NCBI RefSeq assembly: GCF_900083545.1
Contig: NZ_LT559262.1
Coordinates: forward strand, 2,575,673 to 2,639,672
Length of the DNA stretch: 64,000 bases
Direction of reading: 5' to 3'
Source: Alistipes provencensis
GTDB taxonomy: Bacteria > Bacteroidota > Bacteroidia > Bacteroidales > Rikenellaceae
A model generated the notes under the pieces. That model made no database searches. It was not told the DNA's origin and saw only the letters and a list, made by a program, of their open reading frames with translations. The position numbers and the translations under genes are program-made. How positions within the stretch are numbered: position 1 is the first letter of the stretch; the number at the start of each line of letters is the position of its first letter. Below are positions 15,001 through 23,132 of the stretch, one piece after another.

Positions 15001-16385
15001 TGCCGCTGGTCGAGGACGCCCTCGACGACTTCCGCGAACTGGCCGCCGAACGCCGGATCGAGCTGCTTTTCACCGTCTCGCGCCGTTCGGTGCTGGTGTG
15101 GGTCGACATCGAACGCATGGAGAGCGTGGTTTATAACCTGTTGTCCAACGCCCTGAAATTCACGCCCAACGACGGTAAGGTCGAGGTGATCCTCTCGCTG
15201 CGCGAGGCGGAGGAGTGCGTGCTGCTCACGGTCCGCGACACGGGCATCGGTATCCCGAAGGACAAGCAGGGGATGATCTTCGAGCGTTTTGCGCAGGCTT
15301 CGCGCGCCGTGGACAGCAACATGAAGGGTTCGGGCATCGGACTCTCGCTGTGCCGCGACATCGTGGCCCTGCACCACGGCGAAATCTCGGTCGAGAGCCG
15401 TCCGGGCGAGGGCGCCGCCTTCACCGTGAAACTCTGCCTCGGCAATGCCCATTTCGGCATGGAGCAGATCGACTTCTCGGGGGCCGGAGCAGGTGATGGT
15501 GATCGCCGCAACGACTATATGGTCAGTGACTTCACGCCCGCCGACAGCCAGCGCCGCGTCGATGTCACGCCGCCGAAGGATGCCCAGAAAATCCTGCTCG
15601 TGGAGGACAACCGCGAACTGCGCATCTTCATGTACAACAGCCTGATCGATACCTACCATGTCGTCGAGGCCGACGACGGCGTCGAGGCCCTCGAAAAGAT
15701 TCGCAGCGAGATGCCCGATATCATCGTCACCGACCTGATGATGCCCCGCATGGACGGCATCGAACTGATCGACAAGGTGCGCCACGACTTCACGATGAGC
15801 CACATCCCCATCGTGATGCTCACGGCCCGCCATTCGCCCGACGACCGGGTGAAGGCCATGGAGTTCGGTGCCGACGGCTACATTACCAAGCCGTTCAGCA
15901 TCGAACTGCTGCTGGCCCGCATCGACAACCTCCTGACTCAGCGGCGCAAACTCTTCGAGAAATTCTCGTCGCAGTCGGCCCGCAACAAGGTCGTCGAATT
16001 GGTCGTCGAGGATGTCGTCGTCACCGACCGCGACGAGGAGTTTATGAAGGAGGTGATGGCGTGGCTGGGCGAGAACGTCGAGAACTCGGAGCTCACGATC
16101 GACCAGTTGGCCTCGCACCTCGGGCTGGGCCGTACGACGATGTACAACAAACTCAAGAGCCTCACCGGAAAATCGCCCGTCGAGCTGATCAAGGAGTACC
16201 GCATCACCAAATCGAAACTCCTGCTGCGCACGGGGCAGTTCTCTGTGTCGGAGGTGGCCTACAAGGTGGGCTTCTCCGATCCGGGCTATTTCAGCCGCTG
16301 CTTCCGCGAGCAGTACCACATGTCGCCCGCCGAATACCTGAAAACCCATAACCTGAAAGAAAACCAAGACACCAAAACCGCATGA
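12006..16385 (+). CDS. Hybrid two-component system sensor/regulator of the pectin locus
   Basis: The 1459-residue protein combines sensing and DNA binding. After a signal peptide (about 1-20), two seven-bladed propellers of Reg_prop repeats (segments like SRGFVWVCTWYG, SGNIWVGTKGEGLY and RIWVATYGGGINLL) and a Y_Y_Y domain form the periplasmic sensor. A membrane span starts near W878. The histidine kinase has H931 in SHELRTP and ATP-binding motifs DTGIGIPKD and GSGIGLSLC. The receiver has phosphoacceptor D1243 (VTDLMMPRMDG). The C-terminal ~115 residues are an AraC-type HTH. In Bacteroidetes such proteins bind an oligosaccharide and activate the neighbouring locus, here pectin. The stop overlaps the GH105 start (ATGA), so regulator and enzyme are translationally coupled. 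Nine C bases at 14627-14635 precede the membrane span. Confidence 0.97.
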   Translation: MKRLLLTLLLLATVPIARATPPQCLFQTYSTLDGMTHDRIADIYTDSRGFVWVCTWYGVSRFDGYTFKNFSTTPGDFSPLSHHRFISVSEDSNGHLWFTTYNFHVYRLNRYTEQFEDVVSLVEGVDSQHYRMTHCLHDGRGGTWVAIAGLGVARFGDADDASPVRIDAFFDAPVLGGDVTAMYVDNGGDAWIATADGRLNRVAAGERTARTLCETASPAFSFTADADYVYCATADEVVRAGRRDGTLTRLPGGGAPLTAIVADSVRRTVYAGSRSGELYRVSGDRLARLNPKGARPRRIRDLAADSHGIVWVTSAETGITRYNPATDDYKHFEQQPYTVSYNIDTLTKIAEGGGLLWIKMNNWGFGYYDRDRDEVEPFYNDPKLPNCQMTNAVVRFDVRDDVLWLSTYHERGLRKAVILRQPAEVFTLDSKSPNPLSGEIRALMTDSRGRMWVGTRDGELIAFDAANKPVYTLPAQGRRGTGMIYALKEDSSGNIWVGTKGEGLYRMTPEGGGYKVTHFTHSEADAWSLSDDQVYCVEEDGSGRIWVATYGGGINLLEDPAGHRFIHAGNLMTHYPLDEAGRVRWLLYDRQDRMFAATVDGLLVFDPGASAKSMRFRLVQKIPGDAESLGNNDIIQMLRDSEGRIWLATFGGGLNLISGYDGEGMPRFRCYDKTAGLAGNICMALTEDRQGDLWVSTHNAVSRFDPRRGIFSNYYLYDNMRNAVFSEATALTAPQGDVLFGSGRHLYRFDPEAVRAAKIDYELRFTGLDVRNKPVVAGRRSPLSESVTEAGRIVLPYNFSNFRMEFASLNFAIQHIVGYMYKLEGYDHDWNISGTTNRATYSNVPIGSYTLHVRAFVGNADAAGEGITIGVEVLPPPWLTWWAKTLYILLALVVIAVVYRIASSVIRIRREASVEQNMTDLKLRFFTNISHELRTPLTLILGGIEDAQKHDELSPRGENSLTLAHRNAKRMLTLINQLLDFRKIVKDKMELKISRVDLVPLVEDALDDFRELAAERRIELLFTVSRRSVLVWVDIERMESVVYNLLSNALKFTPNDGKVEVILSLREAEECVLLTVRDTGIGIPKDKQGMIFERFAQASRAVDSNMKGSGIGLSLCRDIVALHHGEISVESRPGEGAAFTVKLCLGNAHFGMEQIDFSGAGAGDGDRRNDYMVSDFTPADSQRRVDVTPPKDAQKILLVEDNRELRIFMYNSLIDTYHVVEADDGVEALEKIRSEMPDIIVTDLMMPRMDGIELIDKVRHDFTMSHIPIVMLTARHSPDDRVKAMEFGADGYITKPFSIELLLARIDNLLTQRRKLFEKFSSQSARNKVVELVVEDVVVTDRDEEFMKEVMAWLGENVENSELTIDQLASHLGLGRTTMYNKLKSLTGKSPVELIKEYRITKSKLLLRTGQFSVSEVAYKVGFSDPGYFSRCFREQYHMSPAEYLKTHNLKENQDTKTA
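14627..14635 (+). repeat. C9 homopolymer inside the hybrid sensor gene
   Basis: Nine consecutive C bases encode Leu-Pro-Pro-Pro just before the transmembrane segment. A one-base slip would separate the periplasmic sensor from kinase, receiver and HTH domains. Confidence 0.95.
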
Positions 16386-17602
16386 AACGATTGCTGATAC
16401 CTGCCCTGTGCGTGCTGGCCGCCTGCACCTCGCGCAGCCCGCTGTATGACTCCTCGACGCCGCTCGCCGTGCGTATGGCCCAAAGTGAGATCGCCCGCAA
16501 CCCCTCGCCCATGACGCTCGACGGCATCCCCGCCGGCAAGGTGAAGTGGAACTACACCACGGGGCTCGAACTGCTCGCCGTTGCCGACGCCGGCGCGGCC
16601 TACCGTATCCCGGAGTTCACGGCCTATGCCGACCGCTATTTCGATTCGATCGTGCAGCCCGACGGGAGCGTGCTGACCTATAAGCGTTCGAAGTACAACC
16701 TCGACCACGTCTGTCCGGGGCGCATGCTCTTCGACCTGTACGACCGCACGGGCGAGGTGCGCTATAAAATGGTGCTCGACACGCTCTTTCGGCAGTTGCA
16801 GGAGCAGCCCCGCAACCCCGACGGCGGATTCTGGCACAAGGAGGTCTATCCCAGCCAGATGTGGCTCGACGGGCTCTACATGGCCGAGCCGTTCTATGCC
16901 GAATATGCCAAAAAATACCTCTCGGGTGCCGAATACGAAAAGGCTGTCGACGACATCGTCAACCAGTTCGTCGTCGTGGCCGCGCATACCTACGACCCCG
17001 TGACGGGGCTCTACCGCCACGCCTACGACGATTCGCGCGAGATGTTCTGGTGCGACAAGACCACCGGCCAGTCGGCGCACGCATGGGGCCGGGCGATGGG
17101 GTGGTACGCCATGGCCATCGTCGAGACGCTGCAATACCTCGGGGCGGACGACACGACGCGCCCGATGGTCGATATTCTGAACCATATCTATGAGGTGCTG
17201 CCCCAATATGCCGATCCCGCGACCGGCATGTGGTATCAGGTCCTCGACCAGCCGGGACGCGAGGGCAACTACCTCGAATCGACCGCCTCGGCGATGTTCG
17301 TCTACGCCATGCTCAAAGGGGTGCGGCTGGGCTACCTGCCCGTGGAGATGGGTGCCGGGGCCCGGCGGCTCTACGAGAAGTTCGTGGACCGTTTCGTGCG
17401 GGAGAATCCCGACGGCACGATCTCGCTGACCGACTGCTGTTCGGTGGCCGGGCTGGGCGGCAAGGGGATGCGCAGCGGCACGTTCGAATATTACATCTCC
17501 GAGCCGGTGATCGACAACGACTGCAAGGGCGTGGGGCCCTTCATCTGGGCGTCGATGGAATACCGGCGTAAGACGCCGGATTTAGAGGCGGATGTTCGTT
17601 AA
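16382..17602 (+). CDS. GH105 unsaturated rhamnogalacturonyl/glucuronyl hydrolase
   Basis: The 406-residue enzyme removes the 4,5-unsaturated uronic acid that pectin lyases leave at the non-reducing end of oligomers. The (alpha/alpha)6 barrel family is recognisable from GFWHKEVYPSQMWLDGLYMA, the SAHAWGRAMGWYAMA segment and the C-terminal GTFEYYISEPVIDNDCKGVG. The N-terminus MKRLLIPALCVLAACTS contains a lipobox with C15, so it may be a periplasm-facing or surface lipoprotein. Its ATG overlaps the regulator stop by four bases, indicating translational coupling. It completes the lyase-based pathway started by the PL1 enzyme at 8357. Confidence 0.93.
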   Translation: MKRLLIPALCVLAACTSRSPLYDSSTPLAVRMAQSEIARNPSPMTLDGIPAGKVKWNYTTGLELLAVADAGAAYRIPEFTAYADRYFDSIVQPDGSVLTYKRSKYNLDHVCPGRMLFDLYDRTGEVRYKMVLDTLFRQLQEQPRNPDGGFWHKEVYPSQMWLDGLYMAEPFYAEYAKKYLSGAEYEKAVDDIVNQFVVVAAHTYDPVTGLYRHAYDDSREMFWCDKTTGQSAHAWGRAMGWYAMAIVETLQYLGADDTTRPMVDILNHIYEVLPQYADPATGMWYQVLDQPGREGNYLESTASAMFVYAMLKGVRLGYLPVEMGAGARRLYEKFVDRFVRENPDGTISLTDCCSVAGLGGKGMRSGTFEYYISEPVIDNDCKGVGPFIWASMEYRRKTPDLEADVR

Positions 17603-17744
17603 TGCGTCTCCGGTCCGGTTCTGCGCCCCGGCTAAGAGCCGGGTTACAGGGGCGATGGCTGGTCCGCTCTTCTCTGATCCGGTTCTCCGCTGCCGATATG
17701 CGAAGCCCGATGTATTCGCCCGATCTGAAAATCTTTTTCCGGAA
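17603..17744. repeat. Spacer with short interspersed repeats and a GC hairpin
   Basis: No gene is seen. The hairpin CCCGGCT-AAG-AGCCGGG occupies 17627-17643. Two related segments, TCCGGTTCTGCGCCCCG (from 17614) and GATCCGGTTCTCCGCTGCCG (from about 17678), closely resemble the two arms of the inverted repeat in the spacer at 38483-38546. They are therefore likely copies of a dispersed element. Confidence 0.4.
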
Positions 17745-17771
17745 AATCCTCCCGAGAAGGGAGGATTTTTT
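17745..17771 (+). terminator. Terminator between GH105 and susC
   Basis: A 9-bp stem (AATCCTCCC / GGGAGGATT) with a GAGAA loop continues into a T run. It ends the regulator-GH105 transcript, so susC starts from its own promoter. Confidence 0.85.
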
Positions 17772-17867
17772 GCCCCGTATTCCTTTTCTCAGGGCTTTGG
17801 AGGGCCATTCGGCCGGGGTTGACAAATTATCCATGAGAAGTGATAAAAATTACCTGTCGAATCCTCC

Positions 17868-17900
17868 GGGGCAATTTATTTTTGTATAGGGAAATGCCCC
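17868..17900 (+). promoter_or_regulatory. susC promoter -7 element bracketed by an inverted repeat
   Basis: TATTTTTG (17877-17884) matches the -7 consensus. It is flanked by GGGGCA (17868-17873) and TGCCCC (17895-17900), a 6-bp inverted repeat centred on the last base of the -7 box. The leader to the ATG at 17948 is about 57 nt. The flanking repeat could be an operator for the locus regulator. Confidence 0.5.
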
Positions 17901-17947
17901 TTTTTACGGAAAAAGCGAAAACCTAATTATTAACCAAAACCTTTTAT

Positions 17948-20900
17948 ATGAAAAGCTTTACTCTAAAGTTCGCCCTGTTGTTCCTGCTGGGTGTGAGTCT
18001 GGCCTCCGCGGCTGTGGCTCAGAAAATCGGAGGAGTCGTCAGGGATTCGGCGGGAAAACCGGTCGTCGGAGCTTCGGTGATCGTCGACGGATCGACCTTG
18101 GGAGCAAGTTCGGGGGTCGACGGCCAGTGGTCGCTCAACGTGCCCGACGCTTCGAAGAAGACGCTGGTGATCTCGTACATCGGTATGAAGACGCAGCGCA
18201 TCGCCATCGGCAGCAGGACGCAGATCGACGTTAAGCTCGAAGACGAATCGACGGCCATGGACGACGTCGTGGTCGTGGGCTACGCCACCGTGAAACGCCG
18301 CGACGTGGTCGGCTCGGTCGCCTCGGTCAACGCCGAGACGCTCCAGCAGATGCCCGTGGCCTCGGTCGCCGAGGCGATGACGGGCCGCATGGCCGGCGTG
18401 CAGATCACCGCCACGGAGGGCGATCCCGACGCTGAAATCCGCATCCGCGTCCGCGGTGCGGGCACGTTCTCGTCCGACGGCGCGCCGCTCTACATCGTCG
18501 ACGGATTCCCGGTGGAGAGCATCAGCGACATCTCCTCGTCGGAAATCCAGTCGATCGACATCCTCAAGGATGCTTTCTCAACGGCCATCTACGGTTCGCG
18601 CGGTGCCAACGGCGTCGTGCTCATCACCACCAAGAGCGGCGAGAAGGGCAAGATCAACGTGAATTATAATGTATACTGGGGTTTCAAGGATATCGCCCGC
18701 AAGAATCAGGTGCAGGCGCTCAACCCCTCGGAGTTCGCCAAGTGGCAGTATGAACTGGCCGCCGTTCAGAACAAGGTGTCGGACAACTACGAGCCCTATT
18801 TCGGGGCGTTCTCCGACATCGACCTTTACGACAACGTGAAGGGCAACGACTGGATGGACCAGCTTTTCGGCCGCACGGGCGAGCAGTTCAACCACAACCT
18901 CACGGTTTCGGGCGGCGGCGACAAGTTCAAGTGGAACGCCACCTATGCGCGCCTCTATGACAAGGCGATCATGATCGGTTCGAATTACAGCCGCGACAAC
19001 CTCGGCCTGAAGACGCAGTTCAAGCCCAACAAGCGCATCACGCTCGACTTCAACATCCGTTATTCGCGCATGAAGGTGCGCGGCGCGGGCGCCAACTCGC
19101 TCAACGACTCGGGTGCCCAGACCACGGGTCGTCTGAAGAACGCCATGCTCTACACGCCCATTCCGCTGAAGGCCCAGATCGAGGGCGGCGACGACTTGGA
19201 GGAGAACTCCTCGGACGCCGTGATGCCGACGGTCGCCGTTTCGGATTCGGACCGCAAGCGCGAGCGCACCAACTGGACCGCCAACGGCGGCTTCACATGG
19301 GAGATCGTCGACAACCTCAACCTGAAGGTCGAGGCCGGCATGGAGGAGTACCGGCAGGAGACCAACTCCTTCTACGGCGTCACGACCTACTATTCGAAGG
19401 TCGGCGGTTCGGGTTCGACCGTTCCGGGAACCCCCTCGACCAACTACAACGATGTGACGCGCCGCCGCGTGCGCAACACCAATACGCTGAGCTACGATTT
19501 CAAGAAACTGATTTCGAACGACAACCACCACCTCAACGTGCTGCTGGGACAGGAGTACATCATCACCGAGCAGCGGACGTTCAACACATGGGTCGACGGT
19601 CTGCCCGATTTCTATACCGCCGAGCAGGCGTGGGCTTTCATGGGCGCGGGCTCCAACGCCAGCTCCTCGAACATGAACTATGCGGCCGACGACATCCTGC
19701 TCTCCTATTTCGGACGTGTCAACTACGATTTCAAGGGCAAGTACATGGTTTCGGCCACGATGCGCGGCGACGGTTCGTCGAAGTTCTCCAAAGGTCAGAA
19801 ATGGGGTTACTTCCCCTCGGCGGCCGCTTCGTGGCGTATCTCCGACGAGTGGGGGCTGAAAGACCTCCGGTGGCTGGACAACCTCAAGCTGCGTTACAGC
19901 TTCGGTACGGCGGGCAACAACAACATCCCGACCGGCATGGGCGGCCTGACACAGCTCTACGAGGTCGGCACGGGCGCCAGCTTCATCTACGGCGATCCGA
20001 TCTACTGGACGCCCAACGGCAACGGCGTTCAGGAAAGCTACATGGCCAATGCCAACCTGACGTGGGAGACCACCTATTCGCATAACTTGGGCCTCGATTT
20101 CGGATTCTGGCGCAACCGCCTCTCGGGGTCGGTCGAGGTTTATCAGAACACTACCGAGGATATTCTGATGCGCTATCCGGTTTCGGGTTCGGGCTATGGC
20201 TTCCAGTACCGCAACGCCGGTACGATCCGCAACCGCGGTCTGGAGGTCTCGGTTTCGGCCGTGATTCTCGAGAAAGCCAAGTACGGGCTGAACTTCAACG
20301 CCAACATCGCCTTCAACCGCAGCCGTATCATGGATCTGGCCGGGTTGGAAACCTATTCGCAGAAGTCGGGTTGGAACAACAATGTAGTCGACTACTATGC
20401 CGTACTGGGCGGCGCTATCGGCGATGTCCGCGGTTACACGACGCTGGGACGTTACGAGGTCGAGGATTTCGATCTGGACTACTATGCCGAGACGGGCAAA
20501 TGGAAGACGCTCGACGGTTCGAACTGCGCCGGCGTGGTCGGCGACATGCGTCCGGGTTCGCTCAAGCTGCTCTGTGACGCCGACGGCACTCCTGTTCAGG
20601 GCAAGATCGGCAACGTGCAGCCCCGGTTTACGGGCGGTTTCTCGCTCTCGGGTTATGCCTACGGGTTCGACATCGCCGCCAACTTCACCTATTCCTACGG
20701 TAACAAGGTCTTCAACGCCAACAACGTCGAGTTCACCTCCTCGCAGAAATACACGGGCAAGGGCGTGATCCGCAACCTGTCGGACGTGATGGCCCTCGGC
20801 AGGCGCTGGACCAACGTCGACTGGACGACGGGCGACGTGATTACCGATCCCGAAGCGCTGGCGGCCGCCAACCGGACGACGACCATGTGGTCGCCCTACA

Positions 20901-21184
20901 TGCCGCAGACGGTCGTGCATAGCTGGCTGCTGGAGGACGCTTCGTTCCTGCGCCTCTCGTCGCTGACGATCGGCTACACGCTGCCCGCGAGCTGGACGCG
21001 CAAGATTCGCATCAGCAAGGTGCGTTTCTACGCCACCGGAACCAACCTCTTCTGCTGGACGCCGTACAGCGGCTTCGACCCCGAGGTCGACACGCGCCGC
21101 GCGACGCCCATGACCCCCAATGTCGACTATTCGGCCTATCCGAAGAGCCGCTCGTGGGTGTTCGGTGCGAACATCAGCTTCTAA
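17948..21184 (+). CDS. susC: SusC-family TonB-dependent outer-membrane transporter
   Basis: The 1078-residue protein has a signal peptide, a carboxypeptidase-regulatory-like domain (about 25-105, with GVVRDSAGKPVVGASVIVDG) and a plug domain. The latter carries the SusC signature segments VRGAGTFSSDGAPLYIVDG and IYGSRGANGVVLITTKSG. A 22-stranded barrel ends in the aromatic WVFGANISF. It imports oligosaccharides across the outer membrane using TonB energy, with the SusD protein encoded 28 bp downstream as its lid. Given the locus enzymes, the substrate is probably a galacturonan or rhamnogalacturonan oligomer. It has its own promoter behind a terminator. Confidence 0.96.
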   Translation: MKSFTLKFALLFLLGVSLASAAVAQKIGGVVRDSAGKPVVGASVIVDGSTLGASSGVDGQWSLNVPDASKKTLVISYIGMKTQRIAIGSRTQIDVKLEDESTAMDDVVVVGYATVKRRDVVGSVASVNAETLQQMPVASVAEAMTGRMAGVQITATEGDPDAEIRIRVRGAGTFSSDGAPLYIVDGFPVESISDISSSEIQSIDILKDAFSTAIYGSRGANGVVLITTKSGEKGKINVNYNVYWGFKDIARKNQVQALNPSEFAKWQYELAAVQNKVSDNYEPYFGAFSDIDLYDNVKGNDWMDQLFGRTGEQFNHNLTVSGGGDKFKWNATYARLYDKAIMIGSNYSRDNLGLKTQFKPNKRITLDFNIRYSRMKVRGAGANSLNDSGAQTTGRLKNAMLYTPIPLKAQIEGGDDLEENSSDAVMPTVAVSDSDRKRERTNWTANGGFTWEIVDNLNLKVEAGMEEYRQETNSFYGVTTYYSKVGGSGSTVPGTPSTNYNDVTRRRVRNTNTLSYDFKKLISNDNHHLNVLLGQEYIITEQRTFNTWVDGLPDFYTAEQAWAFMGAGSNASSSNMNYAADDILLSYFGRVNYDFKGKYMVSATMRGDGSSKFSKGQKWGYFPSAAASWRISDEWGLKDLRWLDNLKLRYSFGTAGNNNIPTGMGGLTQLYEVGTGASFIYGDPIYWTPNGNGVQESYMANANLTWETTYSHNLGLDFGFWRNRLSGSVEVYQNTTEDILMRYPVSGSGYGFQYRNAGTIRNRGLEVSVSAVILEKAKYGLNFNANIAFNRSRIMDLAGLETYSQKSGWNNNVVDYYAVLGGAIGDVRGYTTLGRYEVEDFDLDYYAETGKWKTLDGSNCAGVVGDMRPGSLKLLCDADGTPVQGKIGNVQPRFTGGFSLSGYAYGFDIAANFTYSYGNKVFNANNVEFTSSQKYTGKGVIRNLSDVMALGRRWTNVDWTTGDVITDPEALAAANRTTTMWSPYMPQTVVHSWLLEDASFLRLSSLTIGYTLPASWTRKIRISKVRFYATGTNLFCWTPYSGFDPEVDTRRATPMTPNVDYSAYPKSRSWVFGANISF

Positions 21185-21212
21185 CCTCTAACCGACTGAA
21201 AAAAACTCAACG

Positions 21213-23102
21213 ATGAAAAAGTTAATCTATATCCTTGCCTGCGCCGGCCTGATGGCCGTTTCGTGCGGCGAAGAGCTGCTGGACACCCGGTCGTCCTCGT
21301 CGTCCGATTCGGCGACCATGTTCTCGAACGAGACCTATGCCGAGGCGGCCGTCATGAACATCTACCGCCAGTTCGGTGTGGACAAGTCCTACCGCAACCG
21401 CTGGCTGGTCTACTACGGCGCCAACACCGATTCGGAGTGGTACGTTTCGGCGTCGCCCGACAAAGCCACCGATACCAAGACCTTGATTTATACCTACAAC
21501 GCTACCTATGACGATGCCGGCAGCCAGCTCAACGAAGACGGCGGGCAGTATGCGCTGGCCTACACCGCCATCGAGAACTGCAACCTTGCCGTCGCCGGCC
21601 TGCGCAAGTACGGCAATGTCGAGGGCAACGCCGGGATGCGTTACCTGCTGGGCGAATCGCTCGTGCTGCGCGCGTTCTTCTATTTCGACCTGATCAAGGC
21701 TTGGGGCGACGTTCCCGCGCGCTTCCAGCCCATCGGCGAAACGGGCGATGTGAACAAGCCCAAGAGCGACCGCGACGAGATCTACAAGCAGATCATCGCC
21801 GACCTCGAGGAGGCTGTGAACTATGTCGACTGGCCCAACGAGGGTGCCCGGACGGGCACCGTGACCCGTGTCAACAAAGCCTTCGCCTACGGCCTGCTGG
21901 CCCGCGTGTGCCTTTCGGCCGCCGGTTATGCGCAGCGTCCCGACGAGGGGCGGATCGGCACGGGCAACGTGGGCTCGAACCGTCGCAGCAAGCTGGTCGA
22001 GGCGGGTCAGGAGTGGGGCGACAATGCCCTCTACACCAAGGCGCTCGATGCCTGCAAGGAGGTGATCGCCAAGGAGAACGCTTCGGTGAAACTGGAGGGC
22101 TCCTTCGACGAAATTTGGCGCGACATGATGAAGCGCGAGGTCACGGCCGGAGGCGAGACGCTTTTCGTGATTCCTTTCGCCGACAACCGCGGCCAGTGGA
22201 TGAACAATTACGCCGTCAAGCACACCACGGCCGACAAATACTGCGGCAAGGCCAATGCCGGCGGCACCATCGGTCCGGTTCCCACGCTCTTCTACGAGTA
22301 TGACAAGGCCGACCGCCGCCGCGACGTCACCTGCGTTCCCTACCGCTGGAACGGCGGCAAGCAGGAGTTGGAGAACATCCAGAAATGGTATTGCGGCAAG
22401 TACCGCTACGAGTGGATGAACGAGGTCGTCTCGGGCAACGACTGCGGCATCAAGCCTATCGTGATGCGCTATGCCGACGTGCTGCTGATGGCCGCCGAGG
22501 CCGCCAACGAACTCAACGACCTGCCCTATGCCAAGACGCAACTGCGCAAGGTCCGCTACCGCGCCTTCAAATCCAACGATGCGGTCGACACCTATCTTGA
22601 CGGCATCGTTTCGAAGGACGATATGTTCTGGGCCATCTACAAGGAGCGCATGCTCGAGTTCAACTGCGAGCAGGTCCGCAAGCAGGACCTCATCCGCTGG
22701 GGACTGCTCAAGAAGTCGCTCGACGACGTGAAGGGCAAGATGAAGGCCATGCTCGACCACACGACCTACACCTCGGCCGTTACGGGCGACAGCTATGATT
22801 TCTCGACTATCGGTACGAAGGTCTACTACAAGTACGCCGACGACGGCGAGACGCTCCAGCTCCACGGCCTCGACTTCGGCGAGGCCGGCGAACCCGAAGG
22901 CACGGGCTGGACGCTCTACACCTCGAAGAAGACCGACGGATCTACCGAGGAGGAGTATATCAAGAGCGGCACGACCTCCACGGCGCGTATCGACATGATC
23001 TATCAGTACGATCCCGACGTGCATATGTTCTGGCCGCTTTTCAAGATGTCGCTGACTCCCAACAGCATGCTGGCCAACGATTACGGTTATCCGGTGCGAT
23101 AG
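21213..23102 (+). CDS. susD: SusD/RagB-family surface glycan-binding lipoprotein
   Basis: The 629-residue lipoprotein has a lipobox at C18 (MAVSC). It shows the helical TPR-like architecture of SusD, with YTAIENCNLAVAGL, GESLVLRAFFYFDLIKAWGD and the family-typical MRYADVLLMAAEAANEL region. It caps the SusC barrel on the cell surface and hands over glycan. The length is above the usual 500-600, with an acidic C-terminal extension (about 550-610). It lies 28 bp behind susC and 30 bp before the SusE-position gene, in one operon. Confidence 0.96.
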   Translation: MKKLIYILACAGLMAVSCGEELLDTRSSSSSDSATMFSNETYAEAAVMNIYRQFGVDKSYRNRWLVYYGANTDSEWYVSASPDKATDTKTLIYTYNATYDDAGSQLNEDGGQYALAYTAIENCNLAVAGLRKYGNVEGNAGMRYLLGESLVLRAFFYFDLIKAWGDVPARFQPIGETGDVNKPKSDRDEIYKQIIADLEEAVNYVDWPNEGARTGTVTRVNKAFAYGLLARVCLSAAGYAQRPDEGRIGTGNVGSNRRSKLVEAGQEWGDNALYTKALDACKEVIAKENASVKLEGSFDEIWRDMMKREVTAGGETLFVIPFADNRGQWMNNYAVKHTTADKYCGKANAGGTIGPVPTLFYEYDKADRRRDVTCVPYRWNGGKQELENIQKWYCGKYRYEWMNEVVSGNDCGIKPIVMRYADVLLMAAEAANELNDLPYAKTQLRKVRYRAFKSNDAVDTYLDGIVSKDDMFWAIYKERMLEFNCEQVRKQDLIRWGLLKKSLDDVKGKMKAMLDHTTYTSAVTGDSYDFSTIGTKVYYKYADDGETLQLHGLDFGEAGEPEGTGWTLYTSKKTDGSTEEEYIKSGTTSTARIDMIYQYDPDVHMFWPLFKMSLTPNSMLANDYGYPVR

Positions 23103-23132
23103 TGACCTGAAAAAGGAAAAAACAAGAAACGT

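Noticed and set aside
10788..16367. A 1859-codon open frame antisense to the hybrid sensor gene
   Set aside because: It is a shadow produced by GC-rich codon use; its translation is a His/Asp/Val/Arg-rich string without domains, and the plus-strand gene shows a full, ordered domain set.
18578..20920. A 780-codon minus-strand frame inside susC
   Set aside because: It is a shadow frame; SusC plug and barrel motifs are continuous on the plus strand.
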